Assembly (NCBI RefSeq): GCF_018613065.1
Contig: NZ_JAGGQW010000060.1
Span: 1 to 42,620, forward strand
Direction of reading: 5' to 3'
Source of the DNA: Bacillus sp. ISL-7
GTDB taxonomy: Bacteria > Bacillota > Bacilli > Bacillales_B > DSM-18226
DNA: 42,620 bases
Part shown: positions 25,507-34,339 of the stretch, in pieces
How positions within the stretch are numbered: position 1 is the first letter of the stretch
Layout: each line of letters starts with the position of its first letter
Program-made: the position numbers and the translations under genes
The notes under the pieces: model-generated
Told to the model about the DNA's origin: nothing
What the model saw: the letters and a program-made list of their open reading frames with translations, nothing else
The model's database searches: none

Positions 25507-25640
25507 CTATATAATCCTCTCTAATAAATCCCCCACTTTTTTTGCCATTTCCTTCGGTGGATAAGGCATGCCATTTTTTAGCCACCATTCCACTACACCT
25601 AAGTAAGCATTTGCAACAAATTCGACAACTACATCTTTTT
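25507..25640 (-). pseudogene. TetR/AcrR-family regulator, C-terminal remnant
   Basis: The minus strand reads DVVVEFVANAYLGVVEWWLK then NGMPYPPKEMAKKVGDLLER and ends at TAG 25507, the typical last helix of TetR-family ligand-binding domains (GxxxWWLxNGMPYSPEEMA). The DNA-binding half is absent. It may once have controlled the efflux genes nearby. Confidence 0.75.
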
Positions 25641-25780
25641 ATTTCTGCTGCATAACTCACTCTCGTCCCCATAAAGAAAAACACCTCCAAGTTGTCTTTT
25701 TAGGTAATTACATACCCGCTTTTTCAACTTAAAGGTGTTTTTATTTGTCCCACTCTAAGGGTTCAATTCTGTCCCATATG
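25641..25780 (-). mobile_element. 5' end of an IS3-type element fused to the TetR remnant
   Basis: On the minus strand a GGAGGTG site precedes MGTRVSYAAEIK, the first residues of an IS3-type OrfA (MGTRVSYPxEVK). The 100 bases upstream carry paired GGGACA and GGTGTTTTT blocks like an IS left end. The element breaks off after 12 codons into the TetR fragment. Confidence 0.55.
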
Positions 25781-25899
25781 GACAAGGGTTTTTTGTTCAA
25801 ATGTTCAAAGATAAGAGTATAGCTTTTCAAGTTAGATAGTTTTCTAACTCCACAAGGAAAGCTACTTTGAATGATCATCACAGGTACAATCTAGGGCTT

Positions 25900-27135
25900 T
25901 TATTGTTCCAAAGGTGCCTCGTGCTTTTCTATTTTTTTCGCTAAGCTTTCTCCCAATTGGTTTTCTTTCCACATAACTGTAATACCTAAGCCAATGACCA
26001 TAATGACAGCAGCGAAAAGATAAGGATAGTGGATGTTTACGTCAAATAATATTCCACCCATCGCTGGCCCACCGATATTACCTAAGCTCGTATAGGTTGA
26101 GTTCATTCCAGCAACAAATCCTTGCTCTTTCCCGGCAGCTTTTGATAAAAAAGTCGTCAATGCCGGGCGAAGCAAGTCAAATGCGAGGAAGATGAAGCAA
26201 GTTACCACCAGCACTGCCAAAAAGCTAGAGATTACAGTGGACGCCACCGCCAATATTGCACCTATAATTAAACATAATTGGATCAGTTTCTTTTCACCAA
26301 GTATATCTACCATTTTTCCAAACATAAATACTTGCATAACAACTCCGAAGATTGAGCTGATTGTAATAATAGCTGCAATCTCCTTCGGCGTGAAGCCAAA
26401 TTTATGATCAGAAAATAAGCTGAAAACTGTTTCATATGCTGATAAACCGAAAGCAAGTACAAATACAATGATAAAGGCAGTAAAGTAACGCGGATTAAGT
26501 GATCTTTTGAAATCGCCTATAAAGTTTGTTTGCTTTGTATTAGCAGAAATTTCTGCAAGCTGTTCCTTTGTTAGCGGCTCTTTTAAGATATATATTGATG
26601 AAATGCATGCTAAAAAGGCAATGCCTGCCGCAAAGAAGAAGGGCATACGTATACCGTATTCTGCAATAAAGCCACCGATGCCAGGTCCGATAATAAAGCC
26701 AGTACTAATGGCGGCAGAAATATAGCCTATCGCTTTTGACCGTTCCTGAACAGATGTAATATCTGCAACATATGCAGTAACACCTGGCATAATAAAGGCG
26801 GCACTAATTCCCCCTAGAATCCTTGATATATAAAGCACTGAAACATTCGTGCCTAGACCAAAGATAAGTTCTGAAACACCAAAAAGAAACAAGCCGATTA
26901 TGATGATTTTCTTTCTGCCATAATGGTCAACCCATCGTCCTGCGAGCGGTGATATAAGTAGTTGTGCCACAGCAAGTACAGCGACAAGATAGCCCATCGT
27001 TTTTCCCGATAAATGCATGATATTCATAAAAGACGGCATAACGGGGACGATGAGACCTATACCTAGAAATGCAATGAATATATTGCTTAATAGAATAATT
27101 AATACCAACTTTTGTTCTTTAATTGTTTTCTTCAT
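25900..27135 (-). CDS. MFS multidrug efflux transporter (NorA/Bmr-like, DHA1)
   Basis: The 411-residue polytopic membrane protein has twelve predicted hydrophobic segments. Motif A is GRWVDHYGRKKIIIIGL after helix 2 (about residues 66-82), and the antiporter motif C is GFIIGPGIGGFIAEYG in helix 5. These place it in the proton/drug antiporters of the NorA, Bmr and Blt type. AGAGGTG precedes the ATG. It lies 100 bp behind a second MFS gene in the same direction. A TetR remnant downstream may be the lost local repressor. Substrate cannot be predicted. Confidence 0.88.
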   Translation of the reverse strand: MKKTIKEQKLVLIILLSNIFIAFLGIGLIVPVMPSFMNIMHLSGKTMGYLVAVLAVAQLLISPLAGRWVDHYGRKKIIIIGLFLFGVSELIFGLGTNVSVLYISRILGGISAAFIMPGVTAYVADITSVQERSKAIGYISAAISTGFIIGPGIGGFIAEYGIRMPFFFAAGIAFLACISSIYILKEPLTKEQLAEISANTKQTNFIGDFKRSLNPRYFTAFIIVFVLAFGLSAYETVFSLFSDHKFGFTPKEIAAIITISSIFGVVMQVFMFGKMVDILGEKKLIQLCLIIGAILAVASTVISSFLAVLVVTCFIFLAFDLLRPALTTFLSKAAGKEQGFVAGMNSTYTSLGNIGGPAMGGILFDVNIHYPYLFAAVIMVIGLGITVMWKENQLGESLAKKIEKHEAPLEQ

Positions 27136-27236
27136 ATATAAACACCTCTTTCTGTATAATCATTGATGTGAAATACCTCTCCACAATACTGTCCAAGAGG
27201 TCTAACTAATCAAAAGCTATTGCAAGTAGAAAAAAT

Positions 27237-28549
27237 TTATATCAAATCTTTGCTTGGAGTCTTACGAGACCAAACAACTACAGGAATAAGCAACAGTGAC
27301 AGAATTGCTCCAGAAAGCGATAGTATCGCATAACTATAATGAGCGACTACCAATCCTGATAACGCACCGCCGGTGGCACCTGATAATGCAAGCAAGACAT
27401 CAGCAGATCCCTGTGTTTTTGCACGAATAGATGGATGTGTTGCATCTACAATGAGAGCCGTTCCGCTTATTAAGCCAAAGTTCCAGCCAACACCAAGTAG
27501 TACTAACGCACAGATAAGTAGTACCATTGAATCTGCAGGGGCAAAAGCTGCCAGCATACCAGAGGCCAGAAGCGTGGCACCAGAAGCAACAGCCATTGAA
27601 GTACGACCAACTTTATCTACAAGCATCCCTGTAAGAGGCGAAGGCAAGTACATGGCGCCTATATGAAAACCTATGACCAACCCCACTTCTCCCAAACGAT
27701 GACCATAATGTCCCATATGGACCGGTGTCATGGTCATAATGGCCGCCATGACAAATTGAGTCAAAACCATTACTGTAACGCCCACGACAATTCCTCTCTT
27801 GTTTATTGTAGAGCTTTCGGAATTTGGTTCTGCCTGCACAGTGCGGTTTTCCTCCTGGGCATTCGCTATGGCTGTAGATACAATCAAAGGGTCTGGACGA
27901 AGAAAAATTAAGAGAACCAATCCGGCAAGGATAAAAGCCGCAGCCGCTAAGATAAAGGGGCCAGCCAAAGTTGGAACACCAATAGATTGCGCAAATTTTC
28001 CCATCACATCGACCAAGTTAGGACCCGCTACAGCACCAAAGGTAGTAGAAACCATGGCCATGCTCACAGCAGTTGCCCGCTGTTTAGCTGTCGCCAGATC
28101 TGTACCGGCATATCGCGCTTGCATATTTGCGGCGGTACCAGCTCCATAAATAAGCAGGGAAGTGAATAAAAGCACGACGCTGTTGATTAAGGCAGCGATT
28201 ATAACGCCGACCGCACCAGTCCACCAGCAAGAAAACCGGCTGCAAGTCCTGGTCCACGGCCAAAACGCTGTGAAAGTCGGCCTACAAGCAGTGCGGCCCC
28301 AGCAGATCCTAAAGTGAGTAAGGCAACTGGAATCCCTGCTGCACTTTCCGTCCCTAGCATATCTTGTGCGAGAAGTGCGCCTACCGTTATACCAGCTGCA
28401 AGTCCTGCCCCTCCAAAGATTTGTGATAGGATCAAAATTCTTAATGTTTTTTTATAGAGCTGTTTTTGTTTGTCTGTTGAATCAATATAACCTTGCAACC
28501 AAACAGGATGCTGTTTTGACCTACTTGTATCCCATGTTTTAGTTACCAT
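27237..28549 (-). pseudogene. MFS transporter with one frameshift
   Basis: Two frames form one protein of about 437 residues: from ATG 28549 (AGGAAG site) through LRILILSQIFGGAGLAAGIT and VGRLSQRFGRGPGLAAGFLA, then, one base shifted near 28210, GAVGVIIAALINSVVLLFTS and on to WSRKTPSKDLI. The MFS motif A (GRLSQRFGRGPGL) and a second half with GMLVDKVGRTSMAVASG are preserved. Everything else is intact, so this is either a very recent inactivation or a base error. It resembles DHA1 exporters. Confidence 0.82.
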
Positions 28550-28632
28550 AAAACTACACTTCCTAACAAAATAATTTTTTTGCACTTTCTTGCCCATCCT
28601 CTTTTAGAAGGTTTCGTTCAATAAATAATTAA

Positions 28633-28669
28633 GGAGCTCATGATTATCAACTACATAATCATGAGCTCC
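28633..28669. repeat. Perfect 15-bp inverted repeat upstream of the MFS gene
   Basis: GGAGCTCATGATTAT (28633-28647) pairs exactly with 28655-28669 around CAACTAC, 84 bases upstream of the start at 28549. No T-tract follows on either strand, so an operator or leader hairpin is as likely as a terminator. Confidence 0.6.
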
Positions 28670-28769
28670 ATGTATCACTACAGAACAAATAAATGCTTAG
28701 AAACTGCACAAAATAAAATTAACATTCACAATTAATCTGAGTTTCTATTCAAGATCAGAACTTTATCCA

Positions 28770-28910
28770 ACAAAAGGATGCTTTACCACAAATCGGATGC
28801 CAACAAATCTTCACTGACAATGCTAGTGGAGACAAATCATAAAGAACCGGACTAGACGATGCTTTTGATTTTTTAAGAGAGGAAGACACATTGGTTGTTT
28901 GGAAAAGTGC
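28770..28910 (+). mobile_element. Serine recombinase (Tn3-type resolvase) N-terminal remnant
   Basis: The plus strand reads ALPQIGCQQIFTDNASGDKS, a stop, then RTGLDDAFDFLREEDTLVVW, the catalytic-domain stretch of Tn3-type resolvases (CxxIFTDxASGxK, LREGDTLVVWK). The N-terminal Ser region and the rest are missing. Confidence 0.7.
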
Positions 28911-29011
28911 TTCATAAAAACGACGAACTAATTCTTAATTGGTTTCAACTGACATGATTGTCTTTCCACTCATATAAAATTAAAACTACAATTTCTGTCT
29001 GCTCTGATTCT

Positions 29012-29773
29012 TTAAAATGAATATGATTCTCCGTCATCAGGTACTAAAACATTCGAGGAGATTCCTTTTTCATTAATAAAGCTTTTTAATTCTTCTTTTG
29101 ATAATGTCCAATGATTAACAGCTTCCATATGGACAGAAATGATTTTTGCATCTGGAGCAGCTTTATAAACTTCATAAATGTCATCTTTCCCCATAATTAG
29201 AGAACCACCTTCAGAGAGTTGAACATCCCCACCGTTGACAACAATGATTTCTGGTTTGTGTGTTTCAATTACTTCCTGAACAGCTTCATACCAAACAGTA
29301 TCTCCAGCTACATATAAAGTTTTCTCATTTGAGTGTTTGAAGACAACGCCGCACACTAGACCAGTAACCTTTAGGATTTCGCCTCTTCCATGCTCGCCTT
29401 TTGTTTTAATTAATTGGATTCCTTCAAAGACTGTATGCTCTTGTAAAACCTCTACATTTTGGAAGCCTGCATTTCGAATTTCAGTCGCATCTTCTTCATT
29501 TTGGGAAAATATTTTAATCTCTTTGGGCAGGGCTTCTTTAGCAGCATCATCCCAGTGGTCATAATGTAGATGAGTGACAATAACAGCATCAACATTATGA
29601 ATGATATCGTCAATGGATATTGGTAAACTAACTAAAGGATTATTTGAGTTGTTTTGTCTTAATGAAGGGAAAGGCGGGTAAGTCCCTTTTTCTGATAACA
29701 TTGGATCGATTAAAAACTTCTTTCCCGCATATTCAACGACAATTGTTGCATTACGAATTTGATGTATATTCAT
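29012..29773 (-). CDS. MBL-fold metal-dependent hydrolase (UPF0173/UlaG-like)
   Basis: The 253-residue protein starts with the short strands MNIHQIRNATIVVEYAGKKF and LIDPML, then has THLHYDHWD (full HxHxDH), VAGDTVWYEAV and a late His in SVHMEAVNHW. This is the architecture of the UlaG/YtkL group of MBL hydrolases. AAAGGAG lies eight bases before the start. Known relatives include L-ascorbate-6-phosphate lactonase, but the substrate here is open. It is transcribed away from an Lrp remnant across a 130-bp shared region and is the only intact gene between 28.6 and 31.5 kb. Confidence 0.85.
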   Translation of the reverse strand: MNIHQIRNATIVVEYAGKKFLIDPMLSEKGTYPPFPSLRQNNSNNPLVSLPISIDDIIHNVDAVIVTHLHYDHWDDAAKEALPKEIKIFSQNEEDATEIRNAGFQNVEVLQEHTVFEGIQLIKTKGEHGRGEILKVTGLVCGVVFKHSNEKTLYVAGDTVWYEAVQEVIETHKPEIIVVNGGDVQLSEGGSLIMGKDDIYEVYKAAPDAKIISVHMEAVNHWTLSKEELKSFINEKGISSNVLVPDDGESYSF

Positions 29774-29905
29774 ATTTATTAACTCCTTTATCTTTTGAAA
29801 TTTCCTCTGAACAATGTATAGTCTAAACTATGGACACATGACGGGTACATAGATTAAGTAAAGTCTTTTGGCGGTTTGACTTTATTTATGAAAGGAGTTA
29901 AATAA

Positions 29906-30058
29906 ATGTTAGATAACACAGATATGCATATCTTGAAGGAACTAACTAAGAACAGTCGGATTTCATTTTTCATCCTGCTTCAACGCAATTTTGAATTAAG
30001 TTCAGAGAACTCACGATTGGCCATTTTATTAATAAATCCAACTGCCGTTATTTATTAA
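29906..30058 (+). pseudogene. Lrp/AsnC-family regulator, N-terminal remnant
   Basis: A good AAAGGAG site precedes MLDNTDMHILKELTKNSRIS, the N-terminal helix of Lrp/AsnC regulators. After 20 residues the homology ends and the frame stops at 30058. It is divergent to the MBL hydrolase, so it may once have controlled it. Confidence 0.75.
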
Positions 30059-30255
30059 ATTTCCATGACTCATATCCTGTTTTTAAAATTGCCTTTTGTT
30101 TCTTATTTAATGATTCTAGGCTTATTTTCAGTTTTCCTAGATTTTTGCCTTTTGCTTTGGCCGATTCAATTCCTTCTCGCTGCCTTCTATTAAGATCCTC
30201 TCTTTCCTTTTCAGCAACAACAGAAAGAAACTGTATTACTAATTCACAAACACTT
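30048..30255 (-). pseudogene. Serine recombinase C-terminal remnant
   Basis: The minus strand reads QFLSVVAEKEREDLNRRQRE then GIESAKAKGKNLGKLKISLE with NKKQKAILKTGYESWK, the end of the catalytic domain and the start of the DNA-binding tail of short resolvases (RRQREGIESAKAKGKxLGRP). The catalytic Ser part is absent. Its subfamily differs from the remnant at 28770. Confidence 0.78.
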
Positions 30256-30339
30256 GTGTCCGATTAGGTGTTTTCCAATTCATGATCATTAACTGGCTCT
30301 TGTATTGTTAAGATGACTAAAGGACTCAATATTGAACAA

Positions 30340-30512
30340 ATTACTAGGAATTAAAATACAATACTCCAATTATAGGAATCTAAGTAATACCAACCATTAA
30401 AGGAGCAACGGCCTCCCCAATTTGTCCTCCATTGTTAACGATTCCGTAGGCAATTGGGTATGTTTCCTTGTTTGTCACTCCCATAGAAATACTGAGAACG
30501 CTGAATATCAAA
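30340..30512 (-). pseudogene. C-terminal remnant of an MFS transporter
   Basis: VLSISMGVTNKETYPIAYGI then VNNGGQIGEAVAPLMVGI and, one base out of frame, LDSYNWSIVF match helix 11-12 of anion/sugar-acid type MFS carriers. Nothing of the other helices is present. Confidence 0.6.
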
Positions 30513-30531
30513 GATTAAGTAAAAGTCCAAA

Positions 30532-30990
30532 TCAACTCTGTGTGCCAGGTCTTGAGGGTGCATCTTGCTGAGGAGAGCCGGAATTTCTAAGAACGTCCCT
30601 TGCATGCATAGGTTTTAGTGGTAAATGTCCACGAGATTTTAAAATTCCTTGAAGACGAGCAAGAGTTCCAACAATAATTGGTGAAGCACTAGATGTTCCG
30701 CTAAAATTATCTTTATACCAATCTTCTTAATTAACTCCACCTTGTAAATCAGCGTCACCAGTGGTAGTTCCTTCCCTTTCCCACCCTTGAACATCAACAA
30801 TAGCTCCATAATTAGAAAACTCAAGTCTAGAACGATCAGGGCCATAATTTCTACCATATGTACCGGGAGGCGGTGCTCCAGCTCCTACTAAAATAGCTCC
30901 AGAATCCCTATGACTACGGTTGAATTTGTTTTGATATATCTCATCCTCTAAATTTTCTGCTCCATTCCTCGCAGCTTCTTCCACCATAAC
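30532..30990 (-). pseudogene. S8 (subtilisin-like) serine protease, C-terminal remnant
   Basis: Two frames join: VEEAARNGAENLEDEIYQ ... GAILVGAGAPPPGTYG ... YGAIVDVQGWEREGTTTGDA, then after a shift near 30727 FSGTSSASPIIVGTLARLQG and LRNSGSPQQDAP. GTSSASP is the catalytic-Ser motif of subtilases. The catalytic Asp and His regions are missing, so it is inactive. Confidence 0.8.
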
Positions 30991-31029
30991 TCCCTTAGTC
31001 TATGCCCCTCCTTTTTTTTGATCAATGCA

Positions 31030-31488
31030 GAAAAAGGAGAGAAAGGTTCTCCCCTTTATATTTTATTTGTTGTAATGCCATGTTTAGTTCTAAAACATTT
31101 ACACGAGGCTCATCAAAAATCCCCAACTGGCGTCCTTTGGTATGTTCCTTTATAAGTTTTTCTATTCGATCTTCCAAACATTCATGGCTTTGGCAATTCT
31201 AGGTACCTATGCATTAGCTGCTTCCGGAGTTAAATCCGGATCAAAACCGGAAAGGGAAGTTGTCACTAGAGCTGTTGAAATCGTGTCACCTAAATTTCCA
31301 TTTTCCTTTTTTAATTGATTCACATTGTCTTTCACTGTTTGAATGTATTCTTTTGATGCAACGGCAGCATTCGTTGCATCAGATGCTTTTGGGTCATATT
31401 TTATCGCGGATCCTCTTGGATAGAAGCATTGTGGACCCTTAAACTCTTGAGCCAAAAGCTCTGAACCTTTAGTCGATTGACTAGCCAA
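31030..31488 (-). pseudogene. kdpC: KdpC (potassium-transporting ATPase C subunit) remnant
   Basis: EFKGPQCFYPRGSAIKYDPK then SKEYIQTVKDNVNQLKKENG and LVTTSLSGFDPDLTPEAA are KdpC hallmarks (GSGLDPDITPxAA). After a stop, RIAKAMN and, in another frame, KLIKEHTKGRQLGIFDEPRV with NVLELNMALQQIK complete the C-terminus. The N-terminal membrane anchor is missing. kdpA and kdpB are not in the window. Confidence 0.88.
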
Positions 31489-31536
31489 ATTGTGTAAACA
31501 AAATGCAAAGATAACGATTTAAGACTCCCAATTTGA

Positions 31537-32727
31537 TCAAGCTCGCTTTTGTGCCAAAAAACCTTGGTTGACTATCTTTTTATTATTTAAGAAACGTGAT
31601 AATCCAAATGTTGTAATACTTGCAAACACAACACATAACGCACTGAACCATGTAATTGATGATATTGATATTTGCCCCACAATTACTCCACCTAAACCTG
31701 CACCAACTGCAAAACCTAATTGCATCATCGATTGGTTCAGACCTAGCAACACATCTGAGGATTCAGGTGATATCGTTGCTAAATTATATTGCTGAGTTGC
31801 ACCTGATGACCATCCTGCAAATGACCAGACTGTCAATATAATAAATACTGCAATAATTGAATGTGATATGAATGAAAGCACGACTAAAGATGTTCCGTTT
31901 ACAAGTAACCCTCTTTTTAATGTAAAAATTACGCCTCTTTTATCTGCACTTAAGCCACCTAGTTTAGAACCAAATAAGCTTGCAACTCCAAGAACAAGTA
32001 AAGTAATGCTTAAAAGATGATCACTCATGCCTACAGTATTTACAAGGTATGGAGATAAATAAGTAAAAATAATCCCGTACCCTGTCATTAAAAAGAAGGT
32101 GATTGATAATGCTAAAGCAATTTTTGGATTTTTGAACATGGCAATTTGTCTCGTTAAAGGGATTGAAGCATCACCATTCATTTTTGGTATTGTATTTAAA
32201 ACAATAAAAATGACAAATAAAACTAATAATGCGATACCGATAAATACAAATTTCCAGCCATACATAGATGTAATAAAACGTCCAATAGGAACACCAATGA
32301 TTAATGATGCGGTAAATCCCATTACAACTGTTGCAATTGAACTTGCCTTTTTATTAGCAGGTGTAATCTTTGCTGCGATACTTAAAACTGTAACGACCGC
32401 TACACCTGTACTTAAAGCCATAATAATGCGAGCAATCATAAATAATCCATACCCTGGAACAATTACTGATAGTAAATTTCCTATTATAAAAACAAATAAC
32501 GTATAGATCAGTAATTTACGTCTTTCCATTTTAGCCGTTAATACCATTAATATAGGAGTACCGATTGCATAGGCTAATGAAAAGACTGTAATTAATTGAC
32601 CAGCCGCTCCAATTGACACTTCTAGGGCATCTGCCATTTTATCCAAAATACCTGAGATGATGTACTGTGAAGTACCAACTAAAAAACTTATCAATGCTAA
32701 AATATTAATCTTTGCTGTATTTGACAT
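31537..32727 (-). CDS. MFS exporter (DHA1, AraJ/YdhP-like)
   Basis: Starting at ATG 32727 (GAGGAGAAAATTTCAC before it) the protein has 396 residues and about twelve membrane segments. It has the early segment SQYIISGILDKMADALEVSI and a motif-A-like TAKMERRKLLIYT loop, as in AraJ/YdhP/PbuE-type exporters. It is the third gene of the ArsR-OYE-MFS set and carries the shared palindrome upstream. A role in exporting an electrophile, or the product of the oxidoreductase, is inferred from the shared operator. Confidence 0.85.
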   Translation of the reverse strand: MSNTAKINILALISFLVGTSQYIISGILDKMADALEVSIGAAGQLITVFSLAYAIGTPILMVLTAKMERRKLLIYTLFVFIIGNLLSVIVPGYGLFMIARIIMALSTGVAVVTVLSIAAKITPANKKASSIATVVMGFTASLIIGVPIGRFITSMYGWKFVFIGIALLVLFVIFIVLNTIPKMNGDASIPLTRQIAMFKNPKIALALSITFFLMTGYGIIFTYLSPYLVNTVGMSDHLLSITLLVLGVASLFGSKLGGLSADKRGVIFTLKRGLLVNGTSLVVLSFISHSIIAVFIILTVWSFAGWSSGATQQYNLATISPESSDVLLGLNQSMMQLGFAVGAGLGGVIVGQISISSITWFSALCVVFASITTFGLSRFLNNKKIVNQGFLAQKRA

Positions 32728-32763
32728 GTGAAATTTTCTCCTCAATATCACTATTAATTTCTA

Positions 32764-32777
32764 TATTTCTATAAACA
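32764..32777 (-). promoter_or_regulatory. Probable ArsR-family operator before the MFS exporter
   Basis: TATTTCTATAAACA, 37 bases upstream of the start, is an imperfect copy of the palindrome TATTTCTAGAAATA found before the ArsR gene and of the one before the oxidoreductase. Confidence 0.6.
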
Positions 32778-32834
32778 CTGAAATAATATACAAAATGAAA
32801 GAAGCTATTTAAGCTTCATACTATTCTAGTGCTT

Positions 32835-33935
32835 TTAAATTAATGTATGAAGATGCTTCTTAACATCGTATTCTTCCAACTCTTTACCATTTTTTAAACG
32901 ATGAATAAAATCAGGATTAGAAATTAATGGGCGTCCGAAAGCAGCGACATCAATTATTCCTTCTTCAATCGCCTGATTCGCCATTTCTGGATTTAATGTA
33001 CCTACCCCAATAATGACACCATCCCAGTATTTTCGGACTAATTGATGCATCGTTTTTCCATTTGCAAGCACTCGATCAAATTGCATAATCGATGGGTGAA
33101 TCATTGTTGCACCCGCTTCCTTAAATGCCTCAACAAATGTACGAATAGCCATTTCTGGATCTTCCCACATGTAATTTGGTATATCTGCTTTATGAGCAGA
33201 GAATCGGATCATTGTTCGTTCTGTACCGATTGCGTCGATAACTGCTTTAATTACTTCCTTCATAAACGTTAATCTTTGAGCAAGGTCACCACCATATTCG
33301 TCTGTACGATGATTTGTTATATCTGAATTAAATTGGTCAATTAAGTATCCGTGGGCACCGTGAATTTCTACACCATCAAAACCTGCTGCTATTGAATTTT
33401 TCGCAGCTTGCGCATATTGATTGATTACTTCATTAATATCTTTAATTGTCATTTCTTCAGGAACATCATATGGCTTACGGAAACGAGAGACAAGGCCTTC
33501 AGCTGGAATAGCTGATGGTGCTTGAGGAGGCAGATTTCCAGCAAGCTCGTGATGAGATAAACGACCAACATGCCATATTTGAGCGATCATTGTTCCTCCC
33601 TCTTTATGCACAGCATCAGTTACTTTTTTCCATCCCTTAATTTGTTTGTCTGAATAAATTCCTGGAATTCCAGGATAGCCTTTTCCACGAGGACTAATGA
33701 CGGTTCCTTCTGAAATGATTAAACCAACTCCATCGGCAGCACGTTTTCGGTAATATTCAACAATATCCTCCCCTACTACGCCCGTTTGATCATCTGCAAA
33801 GGATCTTGTTAACGGCGCCATTGCGATACGAGAGCGTAAATTCCAAGCTCCGATTTTTATCGGTTCAAACAATTTACGTTCTAAACCATTTTTTAAATTT
33901 CCCCAAGAATTTGTTTCTTTGCTAATTTGACCCAT
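32835..33935 (-). CDS. Old-yellow-enzyme family NADH:flavin oxidoreductase
   Basis: The 366-residue protein is an FMN-dependent TIM-barrel ene-reductase. Family stretches are FEPIKIGAWNLRSRIAMAPL, IWHVGRLSHHE, EIHGAHGYLIDQF (His pair that polarises the substrate carbonyl), DEYGGDLAQRL and FGRPLISNPDF. Such enzymes reduce activated C=C bonds, nitro-esters or quinones with NAD(P)H. The start at 33935 is chosen because GGGGG lies seven bases upstream; the ATG at 33953 has no site. Between the ArsR gene and the MFS exporter it is probably part of one inducible detoxification unit. Confidence 0.9.
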   Translation of the reverse strand: MGQISKETNSWGNLKNGLERKLFEPIKIGAWNLRSRIAMAPLTRSFADDQTGVVGEDIVEYYRKRAADGVGLIISEGTVISPRGKGYPGIPGIYSDKQIKGWKKVTDAVHKEGGTMIAQIWHVGRLSHHELAGNLPPQAPSAIPAEGLVSRFRKPYDVPEEMTIKDINEVINQYAQAAKNSIAAGFDGVEIHGAHGYLIDQFNSDITNHRTDEYGGDLAQRLTFMKEVIKAVIDAIGTERTMIRFSAHKADIPNYMWEDPEMAIRTFVEAFKEAGATMIHPSIMQFDRVLANGKTMHQLVRKYWDGVIIGVGTLNPEMANQAIEEGIIDVAAFGRPLISNPDFIHRLKNGKELEEYDVKKHLHTLI

Positions 33936-33965
33936 ACATTTTCCCCCGTTCATTTCAATTATTCG

Positions 33966-33981
33966 GTATTTCTATAAATAC
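33966..33981 (-). promoter_or_regulatory. Probable ArsR-family operator before the oxidoreductase
   Basis: GTATTTCTATAAATAC is a 16-bp near-palindrome (perfect 6-bp arms), 31 bases upstream of the start. It is the best second copy of the palindrome before the ArsR gene. Confidence 0.65.
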
Positions 33982-33982
33982 T

Positions 33983-34012
33983 AAAATTAAAATTAAAATT
34001 AAAATTAAAATT
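33983..34012. repeat. Five tandem AAAATT hexamers
   Basis: AAAATT is repeated exactly five times between the ArsR stop and the operator of the oxidoreductase. On the minus strand it forms an AT-rich block upstream of the probable promoter and could change length by slippage. Confidence 0.9.
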
Positions 34013-34026
34013 ATTCCGCTTTAACA

Positions 34027-34290
34027 TTAAAGCAAAGCGGGTGCGTATTGTTCAAGGACCTCACGTTGTAAACTGTAATATCTGAAGGTTCCCTCTCTGC
34101 GAACTGCTAATAATCCGCAATCGAGTAATGGTTTTAAATGATGTGTCAATGTTGAATTGGCGGGGACTTTTAATTGATTTGCCATTTCCAGGCAGGCTAA
34201 CTCTGATTGTCGAGCAAGTAATTTTACGATTTGTAAACGAGTCGATTCACCTAGTGCCTTATAGACTTTTACAGCAATATCATCACTCAC
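34027..34290 (-). CDS. ArsR-family transcriptional repressor
   Basis: The 87-residue winged-helix protein has VYKALGESTRLQIVKLLARQ, LACLEMANQLKVPANSTLTH with HLKPLLDCGLLAVRREGTFR, the SmtB/ArsR layout. No CxC metal site is visible in helix 3 (SELACLEM has one Cys), so it may sense an organic electrophile rather than a metal. GTG at 34290 is chosen because AAGGAGG lies nine bases upstream; the frame open to 34350 would put the palindrome inside the gene. It probably represses itself, the oxidoreductase and the exporter. Confidence 0.85.
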   Translation of the reverse strand: MSDDIAVKVYKALGESTRLQIVKLLARQSELACLEMANQLKVPANSTLTHHLKPLLDCGLLAVRREGTFRYYSLQREVLEQYAPALL

Positions 34291-34325
34291 CGCTAAAAAC
34301 CTCCTTTCAGCAATGCTTATTTCAG

Positions 34326-34339
34326 TATTTCTAGAAATA
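34326..34339 (-). promoter_or_regulatory. Probable autoregulatory operator of ArsR
   Basis: TATTTCTAGAAATA is a perfect 14-bp palindrome, 36 bases upstream of the GTG start. Copies precede the next two genes at nearly the same distance. Confidence 0.7.

Noticed and set aside
28770..30255. One resolvase gene split by a 1.3-kb inversion
   Set aside because: Inverting the segment would join the N- and C-terminal fragments, but the two belong to different resolvase subfamilies and about 60 residues are missing between them.
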